From Cladocopium goreaui (Eukaryota > Sar > Dinophyceae > Suessiales > Symbiodiniaceae), in the NCBI GenBank assembly GCA_947184155.2, contig CAMXCT020006578.1:626090-690089 (forward strand): a stretch of 64,000 nucleotides of DNA. The letters run 5' to 3'. The position numbers and the translations under genes are program-made. Of the stretch, positions 41,095-53,600 are shown piece after piece. The notes under the pieces were generated by a model. It had not been told where the DNA came from. It made no database searches and worked only from the letters and a program-made list of their open reading frames with translations. Every line of letters starts with the position of its first letter. Position 1 is the first letter of the stretch.

Positions 41095-41915
41095 GTAAAT
41101 TGGCAGTAAAATGAAATCAATTGAAAGTAAATTCAAAGTAAATTGAAAGTAAATTGAAATCAATTGAAAGTAAATTGAAATCAATTGAAAGTAAATTGAA
41201 ATCAATTGAAAGTAAATTGAAATCAATTGAAAGTAAATTGAAATCAATTGAAAGTAAATTGAAATCAATTCAAAATAAATTGAAATCAATTCAAAATAAA
41301 TTGAAATCAATTGAAAGTAAATTGAAATCAATTGAAAGTAAATTGAAATCAATTCAAAGTAACTTCAAATCAATTCAAAATAAATTGAAATCAATTGAAA
41401 GTAAATTGAAATCAATTCAAAGTAACTTCAAACCAATTCAAAATAAATTGAAATCAATCGAAAGTAAATTGAAATCAATTCAAAGTAAATTGAAATCAAT
41501 TGAAAGTAAATTGAAATCAATTGAAAGTAAATTCAAATCAATTGAAAGTAAATTGAAATCAATTGAAAGTAAATTGAAATCAATTCAAAATAAATTCAAA
41601 TCAATTGAAAGTAAATTGAAATCAATTCAAAGTAAATTGAAATCAATTCAAGGTAAATTGAGATCAATTGAAAGTAACTTCAAATCAATTGAAGGTAAAT
41701 TGAAAGTAAATTGAAATCAATTGAAAGTAAATTGAAATCATTTCAAAATAAATTCAAATCAATTGAAAGTAAATTGAAATCAATTCAAAATAAATTCAAA
41801 TCAATTGAAAGTAAATTGAAATCAATTGAAAGTAAGTTGAAATCAATTCAAAATAAATTCAAATCAATTGAAAGTAAATTGAAATCAATTGAAAGTAAAT
41901 TGAAATCAATTTAAA
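41095..41915 (+). repeat. 21-bp tandem array
   Basis: About 38 units of aaatcaattgaaagtaaatt plus g; variants include ttcaaaat and ttcaaagtaacttc. As 21 is a multiple of three, long frames (KSIESKL repeats) stay open; these are artefacts. Confidence 0.95.
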
Positions 41916-42894
41916 TCTATCATTTTTTTTTGATTTCACCGTATTCTGTACCCTCTACTTTGGTTTTTTTACACTATTCTGTATCCAAAATTTGTTGAGG
42001 GGCGGGGGGCCTCCCCACACTAATCTGTAACCTACATTATATATATATATATATAAGTTGCCACAGTTGCCAGAGATTCACACGTCGGTGCGTGAATAAT
42101 GACCTTCGCGACTAAGATTCAGAAGATTCTGCAGTTCTTCCTTGGCGTGATATGTCAGAATATGTCAGAATATGTCAGCAGCCACAAGGATTAGAAACCA
42201 AATCTCTGTGATTTGTAAACATATGATGTATGATATGATCAATATATATGAGATATTGATATTATCAACATATGAGATATGTATAAACAGTGGATATTGT
42301 CAACATTGAACCAAATCACCGTGATTAAATGCCAGGGGATTACCATATCTCGCTGCGCAGGTATGAGTTGGTCCCAAATGGTGGGCATCCAGGCGCGCCA
42401 AAACTAACGTGGTTTCAGGGGTTGGTAAATGTCTTAGCTGAACATTCAACGGAAATGGGTATATAATATATATATATATATATGTATTATTGTATTTTAG
42501 ATGTACATATACATATGTATATATATATATATGTATTTATATTTATATATGTATATACATATATATATATGATGTAATCTCCAACACATTTTTTCAAGTG
42601 ATGCTCAAAATCCCCAAAATGGGACATTTACCAGGCCCTGATGAAGTACAACTGCATATTTTTTGCCATGTGGGTGTGGCTGAATATTGGCTATCCCATG
42701 GTACTGGGCTATATTTGCCCTTTTTTCAGATGTGCCCAGTTTCAAAAGGATATTTGCTAAGTAGTCGTTTTTTGAAAAGGCCCCCATGCCATCGAACTTG
42801 GCCATGTAAATCAGTGATGTTTTTATCATTGGCTGTTCCAGTGCCAACTTTCATTACTGGAAGGAAGATTGTTGACTTCAGGATTTGTTGAGAA

Positions 42895-43436
42895 TACTCC
42901 TACTACTACTACCACTACCATTGCCACTACGACTACTACTACTTCTTCTTCTTCTTCTACTTCTTCTACTTCTACATCTTCTACTACTTACTACTTCTAC
43001 CACTACAATCACCAATACTACCACCACTAGTACTGATTACAGCTGCTGCTACTGCTGCTACTACTACTTCTGCTACTACTGCTTCTGCTTCTGCTACTAC
43101 TACTACTACTTCTTCTACTTCTACTTCTTCTACTTCTTCTACTACTTACTACTTCTACCACTACAGTCACCAATACTACCACCACTAGTACTGATTACTG
43201 CTGCTGCTACTGCTGCTACTGCTACTTCTGCTACTACTGCTTCTGCTACTGCTACTACTACTACTACTTCTTCTACTTCTTCTACTTTTACTTCTTCTAC
43301 TTCTTCTACTACTTACTACTTCTACCACTACAATCACCAATACTACCACCACTAGTATTGATTACTGCGGCTAGGATACTACTGCTGCTACTGCTGCGGC
43401 TACTAGTACTTACTGCTACTACTGCTTCTGCTACTG

Positions 43437-43485
<49 letters not shown>

Positions 43486-43490
43486 CTGGG
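42895..43490 (+). repeat. Trinucleotide array with higher-order unit
   Basis: TAC/TTC/TGC triplets. The block cactacaatcaccaatacta followed by ccaccactagt recurs near 43001, 43159 and 43326, giving a higher-order period of about 160 bp. Ends in an uninterrupted (TAC)n run at about 43435-43482. Confidence 0.93.
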
Positions 43491-43549
43491 AAATCTACAG
43501 GGAGAGATTTTGTTTTGCTCTTAGGCTGTTTCTGAAACAAATCCAAGTT

Positions 43550-44440
43550 GAAGGCGTTTTTTTAAGGCACAATTTAGAGCGAGGGCTGACGAGGTACGAG
43601 GTGAATCTTTGCAATTTAAGCGAGGTGAATTAATTAAATTCAGAAAACGAGGTGGGCAGAAATTGCTTTCAAAGCATGTGCAACGAGTGAAAAAAAAACT
43701 TTTCGGGCTCCAGAAAGTTTTTTTGGTTCCCATCAGAGTGAAAAAAATAGAAAATTAAGGGTGCATTCAGACCCGTGAAAAAAAACTTTCTGGAGCCCGA
43801 AAAGTTTTTTTTATCGTAATTCAGTCAGTGCCCTGTGGTGGCATGCCCGGTTGTTCCAGGACTTCCGTATTTGTTCTACAGTGAAACCACTGTTTAAGAA
43901 CCCACTGCATTAAGAACCTCAGGGGCTGGATTGCTGGATTCAACTCTGTCTACCAGCTAATTGAAATAAGAACCCTAGGGAACCCTGAAATTTTGGTCAA
44001 TAGTTCTTATTCACCTTTCCCAGGTAGCGCGACTAGATTCTAAAATTGCTAAAACTTGAGGTGTAGCGGGGTATCTTGGTGCTGCTGCTGCAGCTTCTCT
44101 TCTCTGGGGTCGAATTTGGGGGAACCGAGCCCCTGCAAATCCGCTTGTAAAAGAGGCATCTCGGAAACAGGAAAAAACTTTTTAGGCCCTGAAAAGTTTT
44201 TTCAGCATCCCCAAGCCTCTGGAGCCCAGAGCGTTGCTGCAACGACGACAAAGATAATTCATCAAAGTTCAACCCAAAAGGAGGCAGAGGACTAGTTCGA
44301 ATGGCTTGCGGTCGAGAAAGAAATGGGACGAGGGCTGAAATCCGTTTTGAATGTAACGAGGCGAGGACTGAAGATTTAATCAGAGGGGAAAAGTCGATTT
44401 AAGACGAGGAAACCGTTTTGAATTTAAAGTAAATTTTGCA
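43550..44440 (+). repeat. Palindrome-bearing stretch flanked by CGAGG-rich sequence
   Basis: gcgagggctgacgagg-type sequence at 43575-43660 recurs at 44325-44420. Between them, AAAAAACTTT...GGGCTC/GAGCCC...AAAGTTTTTT palindromes occur at about 43690-43730, 43778-43814 and 44171-44207; the first two are inverted copies of each other. Confidence 0.7.
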
Positions 44441-44639
44441 GATCTATCGATAGAAACTATATCTATCAACTATATACACTATATCTAAAAACTATTGCTG
44501 TTCAAACCAGATGTATCTATATAAACTAATATAAACTATTGTTATTCATGTTTTTATTTATCTATTGATATAAACTAATACAAACTATATATCTTCCATA
44601 CGTTGCCAATTCCGGTGCCCCGTTGCCCTTCCGTCCCAG

Positions 44640-44699
44640 GCGCGGGGCTGTCGGGCGCCAAGCTGTCGCATAGCATCCTCAGCGAGGCCAGCTTGATGG
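44640..44699 (+). CDS. Gene 3 candidate exon, AGLSGAKLSHSILSEASLM
   Basis: 60-nt GC-rich exon after ttccgtcccag, donor ATGG/gtccgg. Confidence 0.52.
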
Positions 44700-47600
44700 G
44701 TCCGGGATGCCCAGAGCTATAAACATGCGATGGGTTGTATAGAATTATATATGGGACAGTATAGGACTCATTGACTCATGTTTTTTTTGATAGTGGCTTA
44801 AATTCATGTCTATCTCTGAAACTATATATATTTATAGATGTATGTATCCATGTATCTATGTATCTATGTGGAGTAATCTAGTCTAATCTAATCTATCTAT
44901 CTTAGCTGTCTATCTAATCCAATCTAATCTAAATCTAATCCAATCCAATGTAATCTAAATCTAATCCAATCCAATGCAACGTAAATCTAATCCAATCCAA
45001 TCTAATTTTAATCTAATCTAATCTAATCTAATCCAATCCATCTCGTCTAGTCTACTCTAGTCTAATCTGTCTATCAATCTATGTATTTATATATACATAT
45101 ATGTATACATTTACAACTAATTATATATATAATATATATATATACACCCTTGGGGGCGGGGGTTCCCCGAGGGGGGGAAGGGGTGGGGTGGGGTGGGTGG
45201 GGTGCGGTATTTGTTTTTTGTTGGGTAATTAATAAGTTCATGTAACTTGCGTGAAGGGGTGGGGTGGGGTGGGGTGTGAATACGTGCATGTAAACTTGGT
45301 GAAGGGGTGGGCTGCGGTGTGGTGGGGTGTAATAACGTTCATGTAACGTGCGTGAAGAGGTGGGGTGTAAAAACATTCATGTAACTTGCGTGAAGGGGTG
45401 GGGTGGGGTGTAATAACGTTCATGTAACTTGCGTGAAGAGGTGGGGTGTAAAAACGTTCATGTAACTTGCGTGAAGGGGTGGGGTGGGGTAGGGTGGGGT
45501 GGGGGGGCGGGTGTTACTAACGTTCTGTAACTTGCGTGAAAGGGGGTGGGGTGGGGTGGGGTGGGGTGGGATGTTAACGTTCATGTTAATGTTCACGTTA
45601 AGTTAGGGGATTTATACTACCCAATTTATTGAGATTGTAATAATCCGATAGGGGAATCCCAATTCACCAACCAATTTTTCATGGAAGAACAGAGGTTTTG
45701 AACATTGCACACATGGCAAAAAATGCAAAGCAACCACGGTCTGATCATCAGATCGTCACTCGCCAACGTGGTGTTCACAAGAAATGATGCCGAAGGCTTC
45801 ACACACTATAACTATATATATATATATACTTATTTGTATATATACACATACCCTCTGGTAAACATACAAAATGATTGAACATGGCCACTTATAGTGAGTT
45901 GTCCCATTAAAAATTGTGATTTGCCATAGTTTTTAGTTATGTTTACCAGAGGGTATATATAGGACAATATAGGATTCATGAAACTGTTTGAATTCATTTC
46001 TATGAAACTAATATATATATATATGCTAGCCCCCCCCCCTAAGATCTACTTTTGATGCTCTTCTGGAGACGTACATGGTCAAACTCAATGAATTTAAATG
46101 GAAATTCTATTTAATTCATTAAATTCATTAAATTCATTTGATTAGTTTCATGAATTAAATGAATTAAATAGAAAACCTATTTAATTCATTAAATTCATTT
46201 AATTCATTTCATTAATTTAATGAATTAAATGAATTAAATAGAAAACCGATTTAATTCATTAAATTCATTTAATTCAGTGAATTACTTTAATTAATTAAAT
46301 GAATTAAATGGAAAATCTATTTAATTCATTTAATTCATTTAATTAATTTAATTCATTTAATTAGTTTAATGAATTAAATGAATTAAATGAGTTAAATGAA
46401 TTGAATGAATTAAATAGATAAAATGGAAAACTGCTGCTGGAATCTGAGGGCCCTAGGAATTAAATGAATTAAATGAATTGAATGGAAAATCTATTTAATT
46501 CATTTAATTCATTAAACTAATTAAATGAATTAAATGAATTAAATGGAAAATCTATTTAACTCATTAAATTCATTCAATTAAATTTATGAATTAAATGAAT
46601 TAAATGGAACATCTATTTATATTCATTTAATTCATTTAATTAGTTTAATGACTTAAATGAATTAAACCATTAGATGGAAAACTGTTTCTTGAATCTGGGG
46701 ACTCCAGGAACTAAATGAATTCAATGAATTAAATGGAAAATCTTTTTAATTCATTAAATTCATTTAATTAGTTAAATGAATTAAATGAATCAAATAGAAA
46801 ACCTATTTAATTAAATAAATTCATTTAATTCATTTCATTAATTTCATGAATTAAATGCATTACATGGAAAATCTATTTAATTCATTGAATTCATTTAATT
46901 AATTTAATTGATTTAATTAGTTTAATGAATTAAATGGAAAACTGTTGCTGGAATCTGAGGGCCCCAGGAATTAAATGAATTAAATGAATTAAGTGGTTTT
47001 TTTAATTCATTTAATTCATTGAATTTTTTTAATGAATTAAATGAATTAAATGAAATAAATAAAATAAATGGAAAACTGTTTCTGGAATCTGGGGACCCAA
47101 GGAATTAAATGAATTAAATGGAAAAGCAATTTAGTTCATTTAATTTATTTAATTCATTGAATTAGGTTTATGAATTGAATGTTAAAAAACAATTCAATGG
47201 AAAACTGTTTCTGGAATCTGTGGACACCAGGAATAAAATGAATTAAATGAATTGAATGGAAAATATATTTAATTCATTAAATTCATTTAATTCATTTAAT
47301 TCATTTAATTAGTTGAATGAATTAAATGAATTAAATGAATTAAATAAATTAAATGGAAAACTGTTTCTGGAATCTGGGGACCCCAGGAATTGAATGAATT
47401 AAACTGAATTAAATGGAAATCTTTTTAATTCATTTAATTCAAATAATTCATGTGATTAATTTCATGAATTAAATGAATTAAATGGAAAATCTATTTAATT
47501 CATTAAACTCATTTAATTCATTTAATTAGTTTAATGAATTAAATTAATCAAATAAATTAAATGGAAAACTGTTTCTGGAACCTGGTGACACCAGGAATTA

Positions 47601-50600
47601 AATGAATTAAATGGAAAATCAATTTGATTCATTTAATTCATTAAACTAATTAAATGAATTAAATGGAAAATCTATTTAATTCATTAAATTCATTAAATTC
47701 TTTTAATTAATTGAATGTTAATTCATTTAATTCATTAAACTAATTAAATGAATTAAATGGAAAATCTATTTAATTCATAAAATTCATTAAATTCGTTTAA
47801 TTAAATGAATTAAATGGAAAATCTATTTAATTCATGTAATTAGTTTACTGAAGCTAACTATTTTCCATTGAATGAAAGCCAGGAAGGGAACAATCACATA
47901 GACCCTATTATACCCTCTATTTGCTCTCTGGATATTTCATAGCTAGCTCCTCAGCTGTCTTACTTTATACTTAGAGTTTTCTTGATTTGGGTTGAATCTT
48001 AGGAAATACAGAATAACCAAAACCTCGAGAAAACCAAAAAACCAAAAAAACAAAACTTTTCAGAGAATGTTTGGTCTGAGGCTCTTGTTTGTTTTTTTTT
48101 GGTTTTGCCTAGGTTTTTTTTGTTTTTTTTTGGTCTTGACCTTGAAAAAACTAAAAAAACTCAAGGTTTTTTTGGTTTTTTGGATAAAATGATGGTTAAA
48201 GAAGTGTGAAAAACCAAAAAAACTCAAGGTTTTTTTGGTTTTTCATTGTGCAGCCAAAAAGAAACTAAAGCCACAAACACCCAAAAACCAAAAAAACACC
48301 TTGAGTGAACAGACAATCATTATTTTGGTCACCCTGCAAGGTAAACTAGCAGAGACATATAACCAAGGCAACACTCACAATCGAATCGATCTATGAGACC
48401 ACAAGCACATGCTGACTCGCTTTGGGGAGTGGACCTACACTGAGAGTGTGTCACAGGTTTTTGGTTCATGTTGGGTTTACCATGGATTCTCATTTTAATG
48501 GGAAAACCCATAGGAAAAAACCCTAAGAAAATGGCTGTTTACCCTCTGGTAAACTAACAGTTTGCGAACTGGAAAGATCCATCATGTTTAATGGGTAAAT
48601 AAATTATTTCGACTGGGCAATGTTCAATAGCAAACTGTTAGTTTACCAGAGTGTATGTGTATATTCATTGTCAGGCTTACATCCAGCATGGTTTCGGAAT
48701 ATTTCGGAGGGGTGTGTAACATTGGAGATAGATTTACAACTACTCCAGTGTGCCAAAGTCATTTTCCGAGCCGACAGGGCGCTCAACGTGATTCTCCAAA
48801 AATGCACAGTACTGTTCGATCTCCTAAATCAAGAAACATATGACTGTTTTATATTATATATATATATCAACAGTACTAGGGTATTAAACAGATCAATTCC
48901 ATCTCCATAGTCTCCATAGTACTATATATCTGGTTGGTGATTTGGAACATTTTTTATTTTCCCCAATAGTTGGGATGATTATCCAATCTGACTAATATTT
49001 TTCAGGGGGGTTGAAACCACCAATTAGATATCATATAGATAGATATTGATACGCGCCTTGTTTTTTTTTTTGTATACATGTAGCTCCAAGCATCGGCACG
49101 ATAAAATCAGTTGTGTTCATCAGGGAAATCATCCAGCAGCAACTTATTTCATGGATGAACACCATAAACGTTTTAAGATATAAACCCATACAACGTTTTA
49201 TATCTGATATATTTAATGTAAGATATATGGTTTTATATCCAAAGTCCAATATTTCATGGATTGAATCAACATATCAGATATAAACCCATGTGGTTCGGAC
49301 ATTGGATATAAAACCAAAGGATATAAACCAAGAGTTATGTTGGTTTCTAAGCCCATAGGACATCATGTCTGGATCATGCCAGGGTATGCTAGAAAAACCG
49401 CCCAAGGATGTTCCTTACGATTTGCATTTTACTGTATAAGGATGTTGTATGGTAATTTTAACAGGGTTTATAAACCTTCATAACTAGGTAGTTATAAATG
49501 AGTATAGCCAACAATCATAGCAAAGCGATTTTTTTTAGAAAACATCACCCATTTCATGAAAGTGATGCGAATATACGGTGAAACCAACATGTTCATTTCA
49601 TCTCTGGGCGTGTCAACGGGATATACCACACCCTCTGGGGGGTATCCACTACGAAAAGTTAGCTCCATCACCTCCATGGATGAGTCCTCCGGTTTGGATC
49701 GTGGTGAGTCGATCTTCGCAATGTTGGTAAAGCATGAAACTTTCATCCAACGAGAAACTATCCGTACATGGTGACCATGGTGACCATGTTTAAGGATGTT
49801 GTATTCTTGTTATTATGAATATCTATGGTATACCATACCATGTTAATCTTGTTTAGTCAAGCTTGTTTAACGTTTATGAGGTATAATACCACATCATACC
49901 ACCAATCCGATGATGATTATCCCACTTAATATCTCATGAATATTCCATGTTTTGGGAATGTCATAATCCCAACTGACGAAATCCATCATTTTTCAGAGGG
50001 GTTGGTTGAAACCACCAACCAGATGTTAAGGAAAACCATCATTAACCATATGATAACCATTAATATTAACCATTAGTATTAACAGTATATTACCATATAC
50101 CACCAACCAGCCATAATTTTCATGTGATCCATAGCCATCCATGGTGCCTGTGGTGCCTGGTTCGGTGCCTGGTTCTACACATTTAGGTGCCCCGGTCCAC
50201 GAAGAAGTCTCCGTGGCCAGCCCCGAGGCGGTGGATGGCCCGATGAATTTCCCACGGTGAAATTTGGAGATGAGATAGATTATACATATAGATACCCTCT
50301 GGTAAACATACAAAAAGCTATTGAAAATGGCCATTTATAGTGGATTTTTCCATTAAAAATGGTGATTTTCCATAGTTATGTTAGTTTACCAAGAGGGTAA
50401 CTATATAATAGTGACATATAGATAACTCACTGGATTGGTTCAAGGGAAAATCTTAACCAGAAACCATGGTTTTTACCATCAAATTGTTCGGGCTTTCCTG
50501 TAAATTTTCCCATCATCCAATTCTAGGAATAACTATATAATAGTGTATAACTATATATAAATATTAGTGTATATCTATAGTGTATATGTATATGTTTGAT

Positions 50601-53600
50601 AGATTATAACATATATTAATATGAAATATAAGTCTTAAATAACTATAGTGTATCTATAGTGTATATCAATGGCCATTTCAGGAACCTAAACTGGAGGTAC
50701 CTACCATATATAAGGCTTTTTTTTGCAGGGCTATGTAAGGGAATATCCCCAGAAAATATGGCCTTATATGGTACAGTATCTCCATTTTAGGATCCTGAAA
50801 TTCCCATTGAGTATATGTTTGATAGATTATATAGATAGATTATATATATATATACACATACATACACACATACATACATACATACGTACATACATACGTA
50901 CATACATACATATATACATACATGTAGGTATATACATACATGTAGGTATATATATATATATGTTTATATATACATTGAGGATATAGATATTTACACATAC
51001 AAATTCATGACCTTGTGGTTGAAAAACTGGTGTTTCTGGATCCGCGGTAGGATGAACTCCTGGAAATCCTAGGAGGAAATCGAATTGGATGATGGGATAC
51101 CAGGCAGAATCGATGATTCAACCATAAAAATCGTGTTATGTTCTGCTCAACCATTAATAGGTATTTCCCATTAAAGTCACACTAAACTCCCATTAAAGTC
51201 CCATTATTATCCCTATTAAACCATAGTAGGGCTTATAGTAATCCAATAATATACCATGGGTATCCCATAATATATCCATATGGGTATGGATCAATAGCTA
51301 TTAATACCATTTGTTAGGGGTATGAACATCCATAAATCCCAGCTATTTTGATGTGAACTACAGGGGTACAAGGTTTTGACCCATCCCCATATGGTATGTC
51401 ATCCTTCCCATTGACGAACTCATGTTTTTCAAGATGGTTTTTTCACCACCAACCAGCCATAATTAACCAATCATTAACCACAATTAACCACTATTAACCA
51501 GTATCATTTAGAAGGGAAAACCCGTGTGGAACACAATCTACCTGTGGATGTCGCTCCGCCGCTCCACAGGCGGTGTGGATGTGCTTAAAGCACAAGGCGC
51601 GAAAACGTCCAAACGTCGACGTCCACGGGCGATGTCTTGAGGTATGCGGACACGAAACATGTGACGTCTGGCAATGGGTTACCATCTGGTAAATTAACAT
51701 AGACCCTGGCAGATAGGGGTTGGAAGACTAGTTTCCATTAAAAAAATGTGATTTTCAGGGTCTATGTTTATTTACCAGAGGGTAACATATGATATGATTG
51801 ATATGTACTGTCTGTGCTGTATGATATACTCTTCATTTTTGACATGTGGCTCCAAACCATGAATATAAGACGTCCGGTTCTATGAATAGGCCAGCAGTTT
51901 CCTGACGTTCTTCACATAATTTGATGATAGACGTCGGTGAGATACCCTCTGGTAAACTAACATACCTATGGAAAATCCACTATAAATTGCCATTTTCAAT
52001 AGCTCAATGTGGATTTTTGGTGGCCACAGGGATCCAGCCGGCGCCCCCCCATCGATCCCAGCGGCGTGTTTATGTATAGATGGGTGTTTTTGAATACCCT
52101 TTATAGTTATTTAACCCATAGGAAAGTGGAGGTTTTAATGGGAAAACCATAGGAAAATGGAGGTTATACCCTCTGGTTATTTAAAATAGCCATGGAAAAT
52201 CACCAGTTTTGAATAGGTAAACCATCTATTTCTATGGGCCATCTATACCATGGCTATGTTAATTTTTTTCCGGAGGGTAAATGTCAATACCGTGAATGAA
52301 CATGAACATAAGTATTCAAATATAACATGAGCCATGGTATAATGCGAAATCCCATGTATCCAGGTGGACTGTTCCATTTTCAGGGCGAATCTTGACCACC
52401 AACCTTAGATTCGCCGTTTTGTTGAAGGGCAAATCTTTAGCATCCTTAGGTACCCCATCACACTGGTTCTGCGGTTCCATGTTGATGAAATTGGACAGCA
52501 TCAGTTTGTTGGGTCAAAAACCCTCAAAAGTATGATTAATTGGGATTGTTTACCAAGAAACTACATTTAGTTTAGTATAGTTTACCAAACCTAATGTGTC
52601 AGATATATGTAGTTTCGTAGTAGAAACAACTGGTAAAACTCGTTGGCCCCCGAACACCCGAAACCAATGCACCATGCCAAAGACCTTCTCGGGCCACTGG
52701 AATGGTAAACTGTTACATAGCTATAGAAAGATCCACCATTTTTGATGGGAAAACCACTATTTCTATGACCATTTTCAATAGTTATTTTGACATAACCAGA
52801 GGGTAGGTTATCCAGATTGTCAACCCTTCTAGCAGTTAATGAACATGTAACATATATGAACAGTATTCACTCAGCTTTCAACTTTCCTTTACCATTGATG
52901 CCAAAGAATATTGGTCGTTCAAGCCAAATGATGTTACTGATGCAAGTTATTACTCATAAATGACAATACCGTTAATGAACATGAATATGAGTATTCAAAT
53001 ACAACATGAGCCATGGTATAATGCGAACAGCGTGACACTACAGCAATGGCTAATAATGTTGTTGATACCATCAATAGCATTGATAAACCATTAGTATTCG
53101 GTGGTATGTGTATTGACATTATGCAAATGTAGTAGTACGCAATACTTTACACAACAACATTGACATAATACTAAGTAATGATATCAATACGCATTTGTAT
53201 ACAACATTGTCCAATATCAACCAATAGTATCATAGACCATCACTGTTAAACCAGTATAAATATCATAGTTGGATCAATACATATATATATATACATAACT
53301 ACATTATTACCATTGTTTAGTATAAACTATATATAACTATACCATTACCATATTATATTACCACTATCACTCTAAAACTATATTAATTAACTATAACTAT
53401 ACTATATTTGGATTTAACTATTTAACTATATAACTATACTATAACTACTATATAACTATATATATATATTTTGGACATGTGATCCATCAGCTGGAGATCG
53501 CCGCTCTTTTCGTCAGGCCTGGCTCTTTCTGTCAACGGCTCCGGAGGATTCAGCGCCCTACGCCTTCATTCGGCTGCAGGTGCCCTGGGGCCCTGGGCGG

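Larger units (their letters stand above)
38321..42040 (+). mobile_element. 3.7 kb element with inverted ends, filled with tandem repeats
   Basis: Left end taatgtgggatacagattag then tgtggggatacagaattgtg. The right end, as reverse complement, reads taatgtaggttacagattag then tgtgggg and, further in, ggatacagaatagtgt. Both ends abut TA runs. The interior has an A/T-only tract (38460-38760), a 265-bp array, a 13-bp array and a 21-bp array. No transposase frame is visible, so it would be non-autonomous. Confidence 0.6.
38120..44639 (+). other. Interval between gene 2 and gene 3: repeat-dominated
   Basis: 6.5 kb with a 3.7 kb inverted-end element (38321-42040), a trinucleotide array (42895-43490) and a palindrome-bearing stretch (43550-44440). 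A decayed-looking open frame on the - strand (42605-42847, containing ILLKLGTSEKRANIAQYHG) may be a gene fragment but has no second line of support. Confidence 0.6.

Noticed and set aside
41154-41914. Lysine/serine-rich frames (KSIESKL repeats)
   Set aside because: The 21-bp array is a multiple of three and keeps a frame open by chance of its unit; no splice sites or conserved flanks.
42605-42847. - strand frame of 80 codons, with the + strand open as well
   Set aside because: Could be a decayed transposon piece; without a recognisable motif it is not reported as a gene.
42885-43633. Leu/Tyr/Thr-rich frames of 90-156 codons
   Set aside because: Trinucleotide repeat DNA read in different frames.
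52316-52501. - strand frame of 61 codons (NFINMEPQNQCDGVPKDAKD...)
   Set aside because: Protein-like in composition, but no splice sites or family match; one isolated frame in a region whose genes run the other way.
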